Source of the DNA: Aquimarina mytili
GTDB lineage: Bacteria > Bacteroidota > Bacteroidia > Flavobacteriales > Flavobacteriaceae
NCBI RefSeq assembly: GCF_016735115.1
Contig: NZ_JAERQJ010000001.1
Span: 717,501 to 781,500, forward strand
DNA length: 64,000 nucleotides
Reading direction: 5' to 3'
The position numbers were made by a program, and so were the translations under genes. The notes beneath the pieces were generated by a model, which had not been told where the DNA came from, searched no databases, and saw only the letters and a program-made list of their open reading frames with translations. Positions 11,088 to 19,925 of this stretch are shown piece after piece. Positions within the stretch are counted from its first letter, which is position 1. Every line of letters begins with the position of its first letter.

Positions 11088-11220
11088 GCAAAGCATATGC
11101 AACCTGTGTCTTGTTAGTTTTGCGTTAAAGAGACTGAATTGTATTTTCTTAAAAAATTAAGAAGAAAGTATTGTGAAATCTAAAATGTGTAGTTTAATAT
11201 TATAAAATGCCTAAAATTAA

Positions 11221-11259
11221 AAAGCCATATCAAGAATACGAATATTTTGATATGGCTTT
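11221..11259 (-). terminator. Orphan terminator-like hairpin in non-coding DNA
   Basis: A perfect 13-bp stem (11221-11233 with 11247-11259, core AAAGCCATATCAA) and a 13-nt loop, followed on the minus strand by TTTTTAATTTTA. No coding gene ends near it: the next minus-strand gene to the right (rplS) already has its own terminator. It may end an unrecognised small RNA or be a backup terminator. Confidence 0.5.
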
Positions 11260-11804
11260 ATCGGAAATAATTTTTTTTATGTTAGCTGTTTTACCCGCTA
11301 TTAAATAAAAACTTTCGTTATTTATAACATGTTTTTTATTTCCGGATTTTAAGTAGAATTTTAATCTTCGTCATTGAACTATGATTGGATTAAATAGTAT
11401 TCTACTCAGACGACTAATATGAGTGATTGTGTTTATAAATTACAGTGTAATTATTTAAATTTTCACTCGTATAGTCTAATGCCATTTAGTTTAAGAAGGT
11501 GTCAAAACTTAATTTTTTCTTTTGAATTTCATTTTGAAATGATTTTAAAGTAAAGCCCTTAAAGTTATTTCAAGGATGTACTCAAAAAAATAACTTTCGT
11601 CTCATATTTATCTTAAATCTAAAGATGGTCTTAAAAATGTTCAAAGAACGTATTGTGTGAACTACATACTTAGGAATCCTTGTGTCATCTCTTAATTATG
11701 TAATTTCTTCTATAAAGATAAGAAAAATCGATAATGATATCAATACTTGTTATATCATTAGTTATCAACTGGTTATGAACTGCAGTTGTTAACTTTTGTT
11801 CATA

Positions 11805-11835
11805 AAAAAAGGTTGCTCAAACAGCAACCTTTTTT
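11805..11835 (-). terminator. Terminator of rplS
   Basis: A perfect stem of GGTTGCT with AGCAACC (11811-11817 with 11823-11829), extended by six A-T pairs, with a 5-nt loop. It lies 20 nt past the rplS stop codon. Confidence 0.88.
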
Positions 11836-11855
11836 GACTTGTAAAAAAGAAGAAA

Positions 11856-12206
11856 TTAGCTTCTTCTTTCTTTAATACGTGCTTTCTTACCAGTAAGTCC
11901 TCTAAAGTAGAATATACGAGCTCTACGAACTTTACCTCTTTTATTTACTTCAATTTTTTGAAGTGCTGGTAAGTTTACAGGGAAAATACGTTCTACACCA
12001 ACAGTACCAGACATTTTTCTAATAGTAAACGTCTCTGTAGCTCCGGCACCTCTTCTTTGGATAACAACCCCTCTAAAGAACTGTGTACGTGTTTTGTTTC
12101 CTTCTTTAATTTCGTAATAAACAGTGATAGTATCACCAGCAGAGAATTCAGGCATCTCTTTTCTTGCAACAAACTCGTCTTGTACGAATTTTACTAAATC
12201 TTCCAT
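11856..12206 (-). CDS. rplS: 50S ribosomal protein L19
   Basis: A 116-residue protein of the normal L19 length, a large-subunit protein at the 30S-50S interface. Conserved blocks are present: FSAGDTITVYYEI, RTQFFRGVVIQRRG, TFTIRKMS, VGVERIFPVNLP and the basic tail RRARIFYFRGLTGKKARI. trmD is next upstream on the same strand, the trmD-rplS order seen widely in bacteria, but rplS has its own strong promoter in the 133-nt gap and its own terminator, so it can be expressed independently. Confidence 0.98.
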   Translation of the reverse strand: MEDLVKFVQDEFVARKEMPEFSAGDTITVYYEIKEGNKTRTQFFRGVVIQRRGAGATETFTIRKMSGTVGVERIFPVNLPALQKIEVNKRGKVRRARIFYFRGLTGKKARIKERRS

Positions 12207-12279
12207 TTTTGATATAGTTTCTTGGGTTTTATTAAAACAACATTCACGATTTTCGCCAGAGGTTGATCCAATCAGGGTG

Positions 12280-12309
12280 CAAAAATAAGTATTATTTGAT
12301 TATCTGCAA
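12280..12309 (-). promoter_or_regulatory. Promoter of rplS
   Basis: On the minus strand TTG (12309-12307), a 19-nt spacer and TATTTTTG (12287-12280), a full match to the Bacteroidota -33/-7 promoter. The predicted start is near 12274, a leader of about 68 nt. Confidence 0.7.
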
Positions 12310-12339
12310 CTATTTTTAAAGGTTTTATTAGTGTGAGGC

Positions 12340-13017
12340 TTACTCGTCTAGCAAATCTGGTCTACGCTCTTTTGTTATTTGATATGCTTGCTCTTCTCTC
12401 CAGGCTTCTATTTTTGGAAAATTTCCTGAAGTCAATACTTCCGGAACTTTCCATCCTTTATACTCGGCGGGTCTAGTATATATTGGTGGAGCTAATAGAT
12501 TATCTTGAAAAGAATCTGTTAGGGCAGAGGTTTCATTACCTAATACCCCAGGTATTAGTCTTATTATAGCATCACATAAAATCAATGCACCTAATTCACC
12601 TCCAGAAAGTACATAATCTCCGACAGATATTTCTTTGGTAACAAAGTGATCTCTTACTCTTTGATCGACTCCTTTGTAGTGACCACATAGTATGATAAGA
12701 TTACCTTTTAATGATAGTTGATTTGCTATTCTCTGGTTAAGAGTTTCTCCATCTGGGGTCATGTATATGACTTCGTCATAATCTCTCTCTGATTTTAACT
12801 TAGAAATACACTTGTCTATGGGTTCGATCATCATTACCATACCTGCGCCACCGCCAAATTGATAATCGTCGACTTGTCGATAATTGTCGGTAGTATACTC
12901 TCGTAAATTATGTAAATGTACCTCTACTAATCCCTTTTCTATGGATCGCTTCATGATAGAAGCTTCAAAAGGACTTTTTAAAATGTCTGGTACTACCGTA
13001 ATAATGTCTATTCGCAT
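12340..13017 (-). CDS. trmD: tRNA (guanine-N1)-methyltransferase
   Basis: A 225-residue SPOUT-class enzyme that makes m1G37 in tRNAs with a G36, preventing +1 frameshifts. The start at 13017 ([13 protein letters not shown]) fits the family; a start at 13032 would only add five residues. The trefoil-knot cofactor loop is visible as [13 protein letters not shown] (about residues 129-141), with the upstream [13 protein letters not shown] and [12 protein letters not shown] blocks intact. It is 69 nt downstream of the coiled-coil membrane protein gene and probably co-transcribed with it. Confidence 0.96.
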   Translation of the reverse strand: MRIDIITVVPDILKSPFEASIMKRSIEKGLVEVHLHNLREYTTDNYRQVDDYQFGGGAGMVMMIEPIDKCISKLKSERDYDEVIYMTPDGETLNQRIANQLSLKGNLIILCGHYKGVDQRVRDHFVTKEISVGDYVLSGGELGALILCDAIIRLIPGVLGNETSALTDSFQDNLLAPPIYTRPAEYKGWKVPEVLTSGNFPKIEAWREEQAYQITKERRPDLLDE

Positions 13018-13086
13018 TTTTAAGAAATTCAACTAAATATTGCCTGCAAAGATGCGAAAGAATATAATAAAAATCTAAAATTAAGT

Positions 13087-13704
13087 TTATTTAGCCCCAG
13101 CTTTGCGCTGCTTATTAATTTCGTCCTGAAGTTTGCGCATTACTTTTTGTTCTCGCTCTAAAGCTCTGCGTCTATGGTCTTCAAATTCAGCTTCGGTCTC
13201 TGCTAAAGTCTTTTTGGCTTGCTGCGTAATGGTGTTACTGTTTTTAAACTTGAATATGAAGAAACCAAGTAGCAGCAGAAGTCCACCTACGATTAGCCAC
13301 ATAATAGTCATGTAGGTTGATTTGGTTATAGAGGCGCCAAAAAAGCTCATGCTGTCTTTTTCGTTAGTAACAGCCGTTAGATCCTCATTTGTTTTTGCTA
13401 ATGATTCTTCTAATCCGGTTATAGTAGATTTTTGTTTGGTTATCTGAAGGTTTGTTTCTTTTAATTTTGATTCGAGAGTTTTTATAGAATCTAAGGTATT
13501 TGCTTTTAATTTATTTACCCAAACCTGCTTGATAACTTTATATTCTTGGTATCTTCCGGATTTTTGTATTACGATATCAAATTGCTCCTCTATTTTTTGT
13601 TGCTTTAAAGCTTGCTCAACAGTTACATTTTCCTCCTGCCCATTGATCATTTGAGGAAATGATAGTAATACGGTTAAAACGAATAGATAATGCGATAATT
13701 TCAT
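13087..13704 (-). CDS. Single-pass membrane protein with two coiled coils, upstream of trmD
   Basis: A 205-residue protein with a signal peptide (MKLSHYLFVLTVLLSFPQMINGQ), a periplasmic coiled-coil segment (about residues 65-115), one membrane segment (about 127-149, ending in FFIFKF), and a basic, helical cytoplasmic tail rich in Glu, Arg and Lys. It has no methyltransferase motif, although homologues in this position are sometimes mislabelled after the neighbouring trmD. I do not recognise a function. It is probably the first gene of a two-gene unit with trmD. Confidence 0.75.
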   Translation of the reverse strand: MKLSHYLFVLTVLLSFPQMINGQEENVTVEQALKQQKIEEQFDIVIQKSGRYQEYKVIKQVWVNKLKANTLDSIKTLESKLKETNLQITKQKSTITGLEESLAKTNEDLTAVTNEKDSMSFFGASITKSTYMTIMWLIVGGLLLLLGFFIFKFKNSNTITQQAKKTLAETEAEFEDHRRRALEREQKVMRKLQDEINKQRKAGAK

Positions 13705-14064
13705 GTGATAGTATTCTTATTTTATAATTATATATTCCAAAATTTCACCTGTTTTTGAAGCGTAGGTGAATACATAAAAACTTTTCCTAGTTAAAAAAAT
13801 CGTTGAAAGGCTTTTTAATTCCTTTCGCTGTTCTTAATTTCTTCTGTAACGATAATAAATGTACGATATTGTAAGTAATTAAAAAGTTTTTTTTGTAAGA
13901 ATTTTTGATAAAATAAGTTTTGTTTTAACCTGTTGATTTAAAATGTGTTATCCAGATTTGTTAGGCGATGTTTTTTGAAAGTTGTATTTGGTTTTTTATG
14001 CCTTAAGTTTTAGGAATAAAAAAAGCCGTTACATATGTAACGGCTTTTAAGAGTTGTTTTACTA
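13705..14064. other. Intergenic region of 360 bp
   Basis: It contains the GAPDH terminator at its right end and a short inverted repeat (TTCACCT at 13744-13750 with AGGTGAA at 13764-13770) near the coiled-coil protein start. No coding frame and no full-consensus promoter is visible. Confidence 0.6.
14018..14048 (-). terminator. Terminator of the GAPDH gene
   Basis: A perfect 28-nt palindrome (14021-14048, core GCCGTTAC...GTAACGGC) preceded on the plus strand by seven A, which form the T run on the minus strand. It is 17 nt past the stop codon. Confidence 0.85.
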
Positions 14065-15513
14065 CTAATAGTATGTAAAGCGTCTAACTTTTGCAATATA
14101 TTTGGATAGCCTTATTACCTGATGACTATATCCATATTCATTATCATACCATACATATAGTACTGCATTATGACCTTTTGGATCAACAATTGTAGCATTG
14201 CTATCGTATATAGATGGTGCAGAAGAGCCAACAATATCGCTAGACACGAGTTCGTTATCCAAAGAGTATTTGATCTGTTCTACTAAGTTTCCTTCTAATG
14301 CATATTTTTTTATTACTGCATTCATACTTTCTTTAGAAGCCTTTTTTTCTAAATTAAGATTAAGGATGGCTAATGAACCATTAGGAACTGGTACTCTGAT
14401 GGCATTAGAGGTTAGCTTTCCTTCAAAACTTGGTAGTGCTTTTGAAACTGCTTTTCCAGCTCCTGTTTCTGTAATTACCATGTTAAGAGCCGCTGCACGA
14501 CCTCTTCTATATTTTTTATGCATATTGTCAACCAGATTTTGGTCATTTGTATATGCATGTATAGTTTCTAAGTGGCCATTAACTACTCCAAAACTCTCGT
14601 CTACTGCTTGTAAAATTGGGGTAATTGCATTAGTTGTACATGAAGCGGCAGAAAAGATATTTACTTTATCTGGATCGTGTTCTTTGTGATTTACCCCATG
14701 TACAATATTAGGAATACCTTTTCCAGGAGCAGTAAGTAATACTTTATCAACACCTTTTGCTGCTAAATGTCGGCTTAATGCTTCTTCATCTCTAAAAGCT
14801 CCTGTATTGTCAATAATTAGAGCGTCGTCTATTCCATATGTTGTGTAGTCTATATCTTCCGGATTATTAGCACTAATGATATTTACGGTAGTGCCATTAA
14901 TAATAAGTGCACTATTATCAACATCGGTTTCAACAGTACCTGCAAAATCACCATGTACAGAATCATTTCTAAGTAAAGAAGCTCTTTTTTCTAATACTTC
15001 TTGGGTAACCGCACCTCTTGTTACTATAGCTCTAAGTCTTAATTGGCTTCCTTTTCCAGTTATGGTCATAAGCTCTCGAGCGACCAAACGACCAATACGT
15101 CCGAAACCATATAGGACTACATTTTTTGGTGAAATTGGTTTAAATTCTTTGGCGTCTTTTAATTTGTTTTGCACAAAACGATTTATAGAGCCATACTCAT
15201 CACTTGCTAAATGATATTCGTAGGTGAGTTTACCGATATCTAGTTTTGAAGGTGGTAAATCCATTAGTTTAATAGCTTGTGCAATTTCTACAGAATCAAA
15301 AATTGAAATTGGTTTTTGTACAAACTCTCCTGCATACTCGTGTAGATTGATAATCTCACTTACATTTTTGTCGATCAATTGATTTCGGAAAAGGACCAAC
15401 TCTATAGAGTTGTCATACCATAAATCGCTTACAGTTTTGATAAATGCCACCGTAGCTCGGCGTCTATCTGCCTGAAAGGCGAGTTCTTTTTCATAAACTT
15501 CGTTAGAGCTCAT
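14065..15513 (-). CDS. gap: Glyceraldehyde-3-phosphate dehydrogenase, long form
   Basis: A 482-residue protein: an N-terminal extension of about 130 residues of unknown fold, then a GAPDH catalytic unit. The Rossmann motif is YGFGRIGRL (135-143), the catalytic cysteine is Cys292 in SAASCTTN, and the paired His319 is in IHAYTNDQ; both are present, so the enzyme should be active. The usual short form is about 335 residues. Long forms of this type occur in Bacteroidota beside a standard glycolytic GAPDH and may work in gluconeogenesis or use NADP, which I cannot decide from sequence. It is monocistronic. Confidence 0.92.
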   Translation of the reverse strand: MSSNEVYEKELAFQADRRRATVAFIKTVSDLWYDNSIELVLFRNQLIDKNVSEIINLHEYAGEFVQKPISIFDSVEIAQAIKLMDLPPSKLDIGKLTYEYHLASDEYGSINRFVQNKLKDAKEFKPISPKNVVLYGFGRIGRLVARELMTITGKGSQLRLRAIVTRGAVTQEVLEKRASLLRNDSVHGDFAGTVETDVDNSALIINGTTVNIISANNPEDIDYTTYGIDDALIIDNTGAFRDEEALSRHLAAKGVDKVLLTAPGKGIPNIVHGVNHKEHDPDKVNIFSAASCTTNAITPILQAVDESFGVVNGHLETIHAYTNDQNLVDNMHKKYRRGRAAALNMVITETGAGKAVSKALPSFEGKLTSNAIRVPVPNGSLAILNLNLEKKASKESMNAVIKKYALEGNLVEQIKYSLDNELVSSDIVGSSAPSIYDSNATIVDPKGHNAVLYVWYDNEYGYSHQVIRLSKYIAKVRRFTYY

Positions 15514-15548
15514 AATTCGTTGTGTTTTTATAGTCTTGAAATTTCGTG

Positions 15549-15556
15549 CAAAAGTA
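15549..15556 (-). promoter_or_regulatory. Candidate -7 element of the GAPDH promoter
   Basis: On the minus strand it reads TACTTTTG (TAnnTTTG). No TTG is seen at the expected -33 distance. The predicted leader is about 30 nt. Confidence 0.45.
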
Positions 15557-15590
15557 TATATTTCAAACGTTTTCGTGAAACTTTTTTAAT

Positions 15591-15625
15591 AAAAAACTCC
15601 CATTACTTTTTTTAAGCAATGGGAG
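15591..15625 (-). terminator. Terminator of the DegQ-like protease gene
   Basis: The 8-bp stem CTCCCATT (15597-15604) with AATGGGAG (15618-15625), followed on the minus strand by TTTTTT (15596-15591). It lies 28 nt past the protease stop and directly upstream of the GAPDH promoter, insulating it. Confidence 0.8.
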
Positions 15626-15653
15626 ATGTGATTTTATCTAGCTTTTTGGCTTG

Positions 15654-17069
15654 TTACTGAAAAACAAATTCTCTCTTTTCGCCATTACGATCTATCAAAC
15701 TAATTGTGATATCCTCATCTTTGTATTTGTTTTCAATAATTTCTTTTACCTCAAGAACACTTTTTACTTTTTTACCATCGATCTCACTGATAATTAGTCC
15801 TTCTAGGTTGTATCTTTTCATTCTAGAGCTTAATGCCTTGCTAATAACCACCCCATGATCCAGGCTGAATTTCTTTAAATAATCCTTTGGTGGATTAACA
15901 ACTTCAACCCCAACATCATCTATATTATAACTCTGAATTTCATATTTTGATAATGTTACTGGAAAAACAATTTCTTCGTTTTTTCTTAACACTTTAATAT
16001 TAATTACGTCTTTAGGTCTTTTACTATTTACATACCCGGTCAAATCTGCAAATTTTCTAATAGGTAATCCGTCAATTTCTTTAATAACGTCTCCTTCTTT
16101 TATACCTGCTTTTTTTGCTCCACTTTTTTCGGCTACAGATGCAACAAACACTCCTTGTGATGTGGCAATGTTGTATTCTTCCATAGCTTTTGAGTTAATA
16201 GTACCTCCGGTAATTCCTATGATACCTCTCTGTACGTCGCCAAACTCCAATATGTCTTCAACTATTTTACGGGCATTGTTTGAAGGTACTGCAAAAGCAT
16301 ATCCCACATAACTTCCTGTTTGTGATGTAATTGCTGTATTAATGCCGATTAATTCACCATTAACATTTACAAGCGCGCCACCACTGTTTCCAGGGTTTAT
16401 AGCAGCATCTGTTTGTATAAATGATTGTGTATTATTATCTCTCTCGTTAAGGTCTCTTGATTTTGCACTTATTATACCTGCGGTAACCGTCGAAGTAAGG
16501 TTAAATGGATTACCCACAGCAAGAACCCATTCTCCAATTTTAGCGGAGTTTGAGTCTCCGAAAGGGATGTAGGATAATTTTTCATCGGCATCTATTTTGA
16601 TCAATGCGATATCAGATTGAGGAGCAGTACCGATTACTTCTGCTTTGTAAGATTTATTGTTGTTTAGTGTAACTTCTAGGTCGGTGGCCCCATCAATAAC
16701 ATGATTGTTGGTAACAATATATCCATCTTCTGTAATAATAACTCCAGAACCAGCACCTTGAATTCTTCTTTCTTCGGCTCCTCCGTTTCTCAAATATTCC
16801 ATCAGGTTTCTGGGGGTTCTGCTAACTCCATATTGTTTTACGTGCACCACTGCATTTACCGTTTTTTCTGCAGCTACAGTGAAATCTGCTCCCGCATTAA
16901 CAGGATAAGTGTTAGAATTAGCAACAGTGTATGTAGTAGGAAATACATTAGGTTTGGATTCGCTCTCAGTAATAACTGTAGGTTCAGGTTCTAAAAATAC
17001 TTTATAGGCTCCTAATGTTAGTATTCCGGCAAGAATAGCTACAGTTAATAAACTCAAAAATCTTTTCAT
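15654..17069 (-). CDS. DegP/DegQ-family periplasmic serine protease
   Basis: A 471-residue HtrA-type protease/chaperone of envelope protein quality control. A signal anchor occupies residues 1-22. The trypsin-like domain has the full triad: His123 in TNNHVIDG, Asp153 in SDIALIKID, and Ser229 in NPGNSGGAL. A first PDZ domain follows (about 275-370, with SGAKKAGIKEGDVIKEIDG) and a second, more divergent one at about 385-471. The length and two-PDZ layout are typical of DegP/DegQ. It is a single-gene unit, divergent from dapF across a 165-bp spacer. No CpxR- or sigma-E-type site can be recognised. Confidence 0.94.
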   Translation of the reverse strand: MKRFLSLLTVAILAGILTLGAYKVFLEPEPTVITESESKPNVFPTTYTVANSNTYPVNAGADFTVAAEKTVNAVVHVKQYGVSRTPRNLMEYLRNGGAEERRIQGAGSGVIITEDGYIVTNNHVIDGATDLEVTLNNNKSYKAEVIGTAPQSDIALIKIDADEKLSYIPFGDSNSAKIGEWVLAVGNPFNLTSTVTAGIISAKSRDLNERDNNTQSFIQTDAAINPGNSGGALVNVNGELIGINTAITSQTGSYVGYAFAVPSNNARKIVEDILEFGDVQRGIIGITGGTINSKAMEEYNIATSQGVFVASVAEKSGAKKAGIKEGDVIKEIDGLPIRKFADLTGYVNSKRPKDVINIKVLRKNEEIVFPVTLSKYEIQSYNIDDVGVEVVNPPKDYLKKFSLDHGVVISKALSSRMKRYNLEGLIISEIDGKKVKSVLEVKEIIENKYKDEDITISLIDRNGEKREFVFQ

Positions 17070-17205
17070 CTTCGTTTTCTTTTGTTTAATTTATTTTAGT
17101 ACTGCTTTAATAGACTATAGATAACTTTTAAAATTACAATTATAGTATACTTTTTTTATGATATTTAACTCACAATTAACAACGGTTTTATGTTAACATT
17201 CTTTG

Positions 17206-17213
17206 TACCTTTG
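17206..17213 (+). promoter_or_regulatory. -7 element of the dapF promoter
   Basis: TACCTTTG, a full match to TAnnTTTG, ends 21 nt before the dapF ATG. The -33 region is T-rich (TTTTA) without an exact TTG. Confidence 0.55.
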
Positions 17214-17234
17214 CTCGATATAATGTAAAGAATA

Positions 17235-18020
17235 ATGACACTTACTTTTTATAAATATCAAGGTACAGGTAATGATTTTGTCATCATTGATAATAGAGAA
17301 CAAATACTCTCCAAAAATAATACCAAATTATTTGCTAAGTTATGTGACAGAAAATTTGGAATCGGAGCAGATGGGTTGATGTTGTTAGAACTTCCTGAAA
17401 ATCAAGAAGATGATTTTACTATGGTGTATTTTAATGCCGATGGAAATGAAAGCTCTATGTGTGGTAATGGTGGCAGATGTCTAGTAGCTTTTGCTGCCTT
17501 TTTAGGAGTTGTTAAGCATAAGGCTACTTTTACAGCGATTGATGGAAAACATCATGCGGAGATTAAGAATGATTTGGTGTATCTTCAGATGCAAAATGTT
17601 TCTGAAATAGAGAAGCATGATTCTTATTTGTTTTTAGATACAGGGTCTCCTCATCATGTTGCAATGGTAGAAGGCTTGTCTGATTTTGATGTTTTTACAA
17701 AAGGGAGAAAAATCAGGAATGGCGCACCTTATTTTGAGTCTGGTAGTAATGTAAATTTTGTAGAAAAGAAAAATGGAAATCATTTTGCCGTTAGAACCTA
17801 CGAAAGGGGAGTAGAGGATGAGACGTTGTCTTGCGGTACCGGAGTAACCGCTGTTGCGCTTTCTATGCATGCTACACAGCTAACAGATAAGCAGGAAGTT
17901 ATTATACATACACTTGGAGGAGAGCTTAAGGTTACGTTTAAACAAACTGCGAACGGATATGAAGATATTTATTTGATAGGACCAGCAAAGCAGGTTTTTA
18001 AAGGAGAAATTGTATGTTAA
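17235..18020 (+). CDS. dapF: Diaminopimelate epimerase
   Basis: A 261-residue cytoplasmic enzyme that converts LL- to meso-diaminopimelate for peptidoglycan and lysine synthesis. Both catalytic cysteines are present: Cys76 in SSMCGNGGRC and Cys200 in LSCGTGVTA, as is the substrate-binding YQGTGNDF near the N-terminus. Length is close to the usual 270. It heads a compact plus-strand operon: the acetyltransferase start overlaps its stop as ATGTTAA, and mltG follows with another overlap, giving a cell-wall theme. Confidence 0.97.
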   Translation: MTLTFYKYQGTGNDFVIIDNREQILSKNNTKLFAKLCDRKFGIGADGLMLLELPENQEDDFTMVYFNADGNESSMCGNGGRCLVAFAAFLGVVKHKATFTAIDGKHHAEIKNDLVYLQMQNVSEIEKHDSYLFLDTGSPHHVAMVEGLSDFDVFTKGRKIRNGAPYFESGSNVNFVEKKNGNHFAVRTYERGVEDETLSCGTGVTAVALSMHATQLTDKQEVIIHTLGGELKVTFKQTANGYEDIYLIGPAKQVFKGEIVC

Positions 18021-18541
18021 CGTTAAAAGGTGAACATATCTATTTAAGAGCTCTGGAGCCAGAAGATCTTGATTTTATTTACACCATTGAAAACGATGAA
18101 CAGGTCTGGGAAATGAGTTCAACTCAAACTCCGTATTCTCGGTTTTTGATAAAACAATATCTGGAAAACGCCCATAAAGATATTTATGAAGTGAAGCAAT
18201 TAAGATTAGTGATCTGTTCTATCGATCATGCAGTATTAGGGCTTATCGATTTATTTGATTTTAACCCTACTCATAATAGAGCAGGGGTTGGGATCTTAAT
18301 AGCCGAAAAAGAAAATAGGGGCAAAGGTTATGGAAAAGAAGCCTTGCAACTTATGATAGACTATGGAGCGACCCATCTTCGTTTACATCAGTTATATGCT
18401 AATATTTCTGAAGATAATCTATCTAGTGTGAAATTATTTGAAAGTCAAGGATTTACAAAAATAGGTGTAAAAAAAGAATGGAATTTGGTAAACAATATTT
18501 ATAAAGACGAATTTTTATATCAATTAGTATATGTACATTAA
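18014..18541 (+). CDS. GNAT-family N-acetyltransferase
   Basis: A 175-residue protein of the RimJ/SpeG-like branch of the GNAT superfamily: it opens with LTLKGEHIYLRALEPEDLDFIY and carries the acetyl-CoA loop ENRGKGYGKEAL at about residues 97-108, then QLYANISEDNLSSVKLFESQGF. The best guess is acetylation of a small amine or a protein N-terminus; the substrate is not known. It overlaps dapF by 7 nt and mltG by 11 nt, so the three are probably translationally coupled. Confidence 0.88.
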   Translation: MLTLKGEHIYLRALEPEDLDFIYTIENDEQVWEMSSTQTPYSRFLIKQYLENAHKDIYEVKQLRLVICSIDHAVLGLIDLFDFNPTHNRAGVGILIAEKENRGKGYGKEALQLMIDYGATHLRLHQLYANISEDNLSSVKLFESQGFTKIGVKKEWNLVNNIYKDEFLYQLVYVH

Positions 18542-19574
18542 AAAAATAGTATTAGCAATTGTATTAATAGGCCTTGTAGCTGGAGGAATTTTTGCATATT
18601 ATGTATATCAAGCAGTTTTTTCTCCAAACACAAATTTTGAATCAGAAACTACAGAAATGTATATTCCTACAGAGGCTACTTATACAGAACTTGTAGAGTT
18701 GATAAGTCCTTTAGTGAAAGATATTTATAGTTTTGATCGAATAGCAAGAAGAAAGGGATATGTAGATAATATTAAAGCAGGCCGATACATTCTAAAAAAA
18801 GGACTAAATAATAATGATATTATTAATGTTTTACGTAGTAAGAACACTCCAATTAAACTTAGCTTCAATAATCAGGAAAGATTAGAAAACCTTGCTGGGA
18901 GAATTGCTGCTCAAATTGAGGCTGATAGCACTTCTTTAATACAAGCTTTTAAAGATGTTACTTTTTTAAATGAAAAGGGGTTCACTGCCGAAAGTGCTTT
19001 GTCTATGTATGTGCCTAATAAGTACGAGTTTTTTTGGAACACTTCTGCAAGTCAATTTAGAGATAGAATGTTTAAAGAGTATAATCGATTTTGGAATACA
19101 AATCGAATGTCTAAGCTCGAAAAAATAGGCTTAACTCAGGCTGAGGCTACTACTATAGCTTCTATCGTTCAAAAAGAAACAGCAAAAGTAGATGAAAGAC
19201 CTAGGGTAGCTGGAGTATATATGAATAGATATAAGAATGGATGGAAATTAGATGCAGATCCTACTGTGATCTATGCTATTAAGAATCATCGTAATGATTG
19301 GGATACAGTAATCAAAAGAGTTTTGTATAAAGATTTAGAGTTAGATAGTCCTTATAATACTTATAAATATAAAGAATTACCTCCTGGTCCTATTTCGATG
19401 CCAGATATCTCATCAATAGATGCGGTTCTAAATTATGAAAACCATGAATATTACTTTTTTGTAGCCGATGTTGAGAATATGGGGTATCACAAATTTGCAA
19501 AAACACTCAATCAACATAATCGAAATAAAAAACAGTATGTAAATTGGGTAAATAAACAGGGAATTAAACGATAA
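18531..19574 (+). CDS. mltG: Endolytic murein transglycosylase
   Basis: A 347-residue inner-membrane protein with one N-terminal membrane segment (about residues 4-26) and a periplasmic YceG-like domain. MltG cuts nascent glycan strands and is thought to set their length. Typical blocks are ASIVQKETAKVDERPRVAGVYMNR, with the catalytic Glu in QKE at about residue 218, LDADPTVIYA, SPYNTYKYKELPPGPIS, and the FFVADVENMGYHKFAKT tail. The family length is about 340. It ends the dapF operon. Confidence 0.95.
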   Translation: MYIKKIVLAIVLIGLVAGGIFAYYVYQAVFSPNTNFESETTEMYIPTEATYTELVELISPLVKDIYSFDRIARRKGYVDNIKAGRYILKKGLNNNDIINVLRSKNTPIKLSFNNQERLENLAGRIAAQIEADSTSLIQAFKDVTFLNEKGFTAESALSMYVPNKYEFFWNTSASQFRDRMFKEYNRFWNTNRMSKLEKIGLTQAEATTIASIVQKETAKVDERPRVAGVYMNRYKNGWKLDADPTVIYAIKNHRNDWDTVIKRVLYKDLELDSPYNTYKYKELPPGPISMPDISSIDAVLNYENHEYYFFVADVENMGYHKFAKTLNQHNRNKKQYVNWVNKQGIKR

Positions 19575-19925
19575 AAATACGTGTCGAATATTGCTCCCAA
19601 AAAAATCGATAAATTGCATTCTCTTCGATAAATGGTATTCGATTTATTAACAAAATCCCAATTTTTCTGTTAATTACGGTTTGTTTTTAGATAACAATTT
19701 TATTCGATAAAATTACATGATTTGACGTTTAAGTGTAATAATCGAGTGTTTTTTAGGGTGTTTTTATCTTTTTTTTGCTTCTTTTTAAATGTAAATAACT
19801 AGTAATCAGTAATTTAATTATTTTAACATTTTGTTCTTAGTAGTTTAAAAAAACATCGTATATTTGCACCGCAAAAATTTAAGTAGAGGGGACCATTTTT
19901 TAATGGCTACTTAGAAATTTTTTAT
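19575..19925. other. Intergenic region of 351 bp
   Basis: A non-coding spacer between mltG and the lysozyme-like gene. It holds three exact copies of TCGATAAA (19606-19613, 19625-19632, 19703-19710), a near copy at the mltG stop (19567-19574), and the promoter element at 19859-19866. No coding frame is seen. Confidence 0.6.
19859..19866 (+). promoter_or_regulatory. -7 element of the lysozyme-like gene promoter
   Basis: TATATTTG, a full match to TAnnTTTG; the nearest TTG is 25 nt upstream, slightly further than usual. The predicted start is near 19872, a leader of about 54 nt. Confidence 0.55.
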
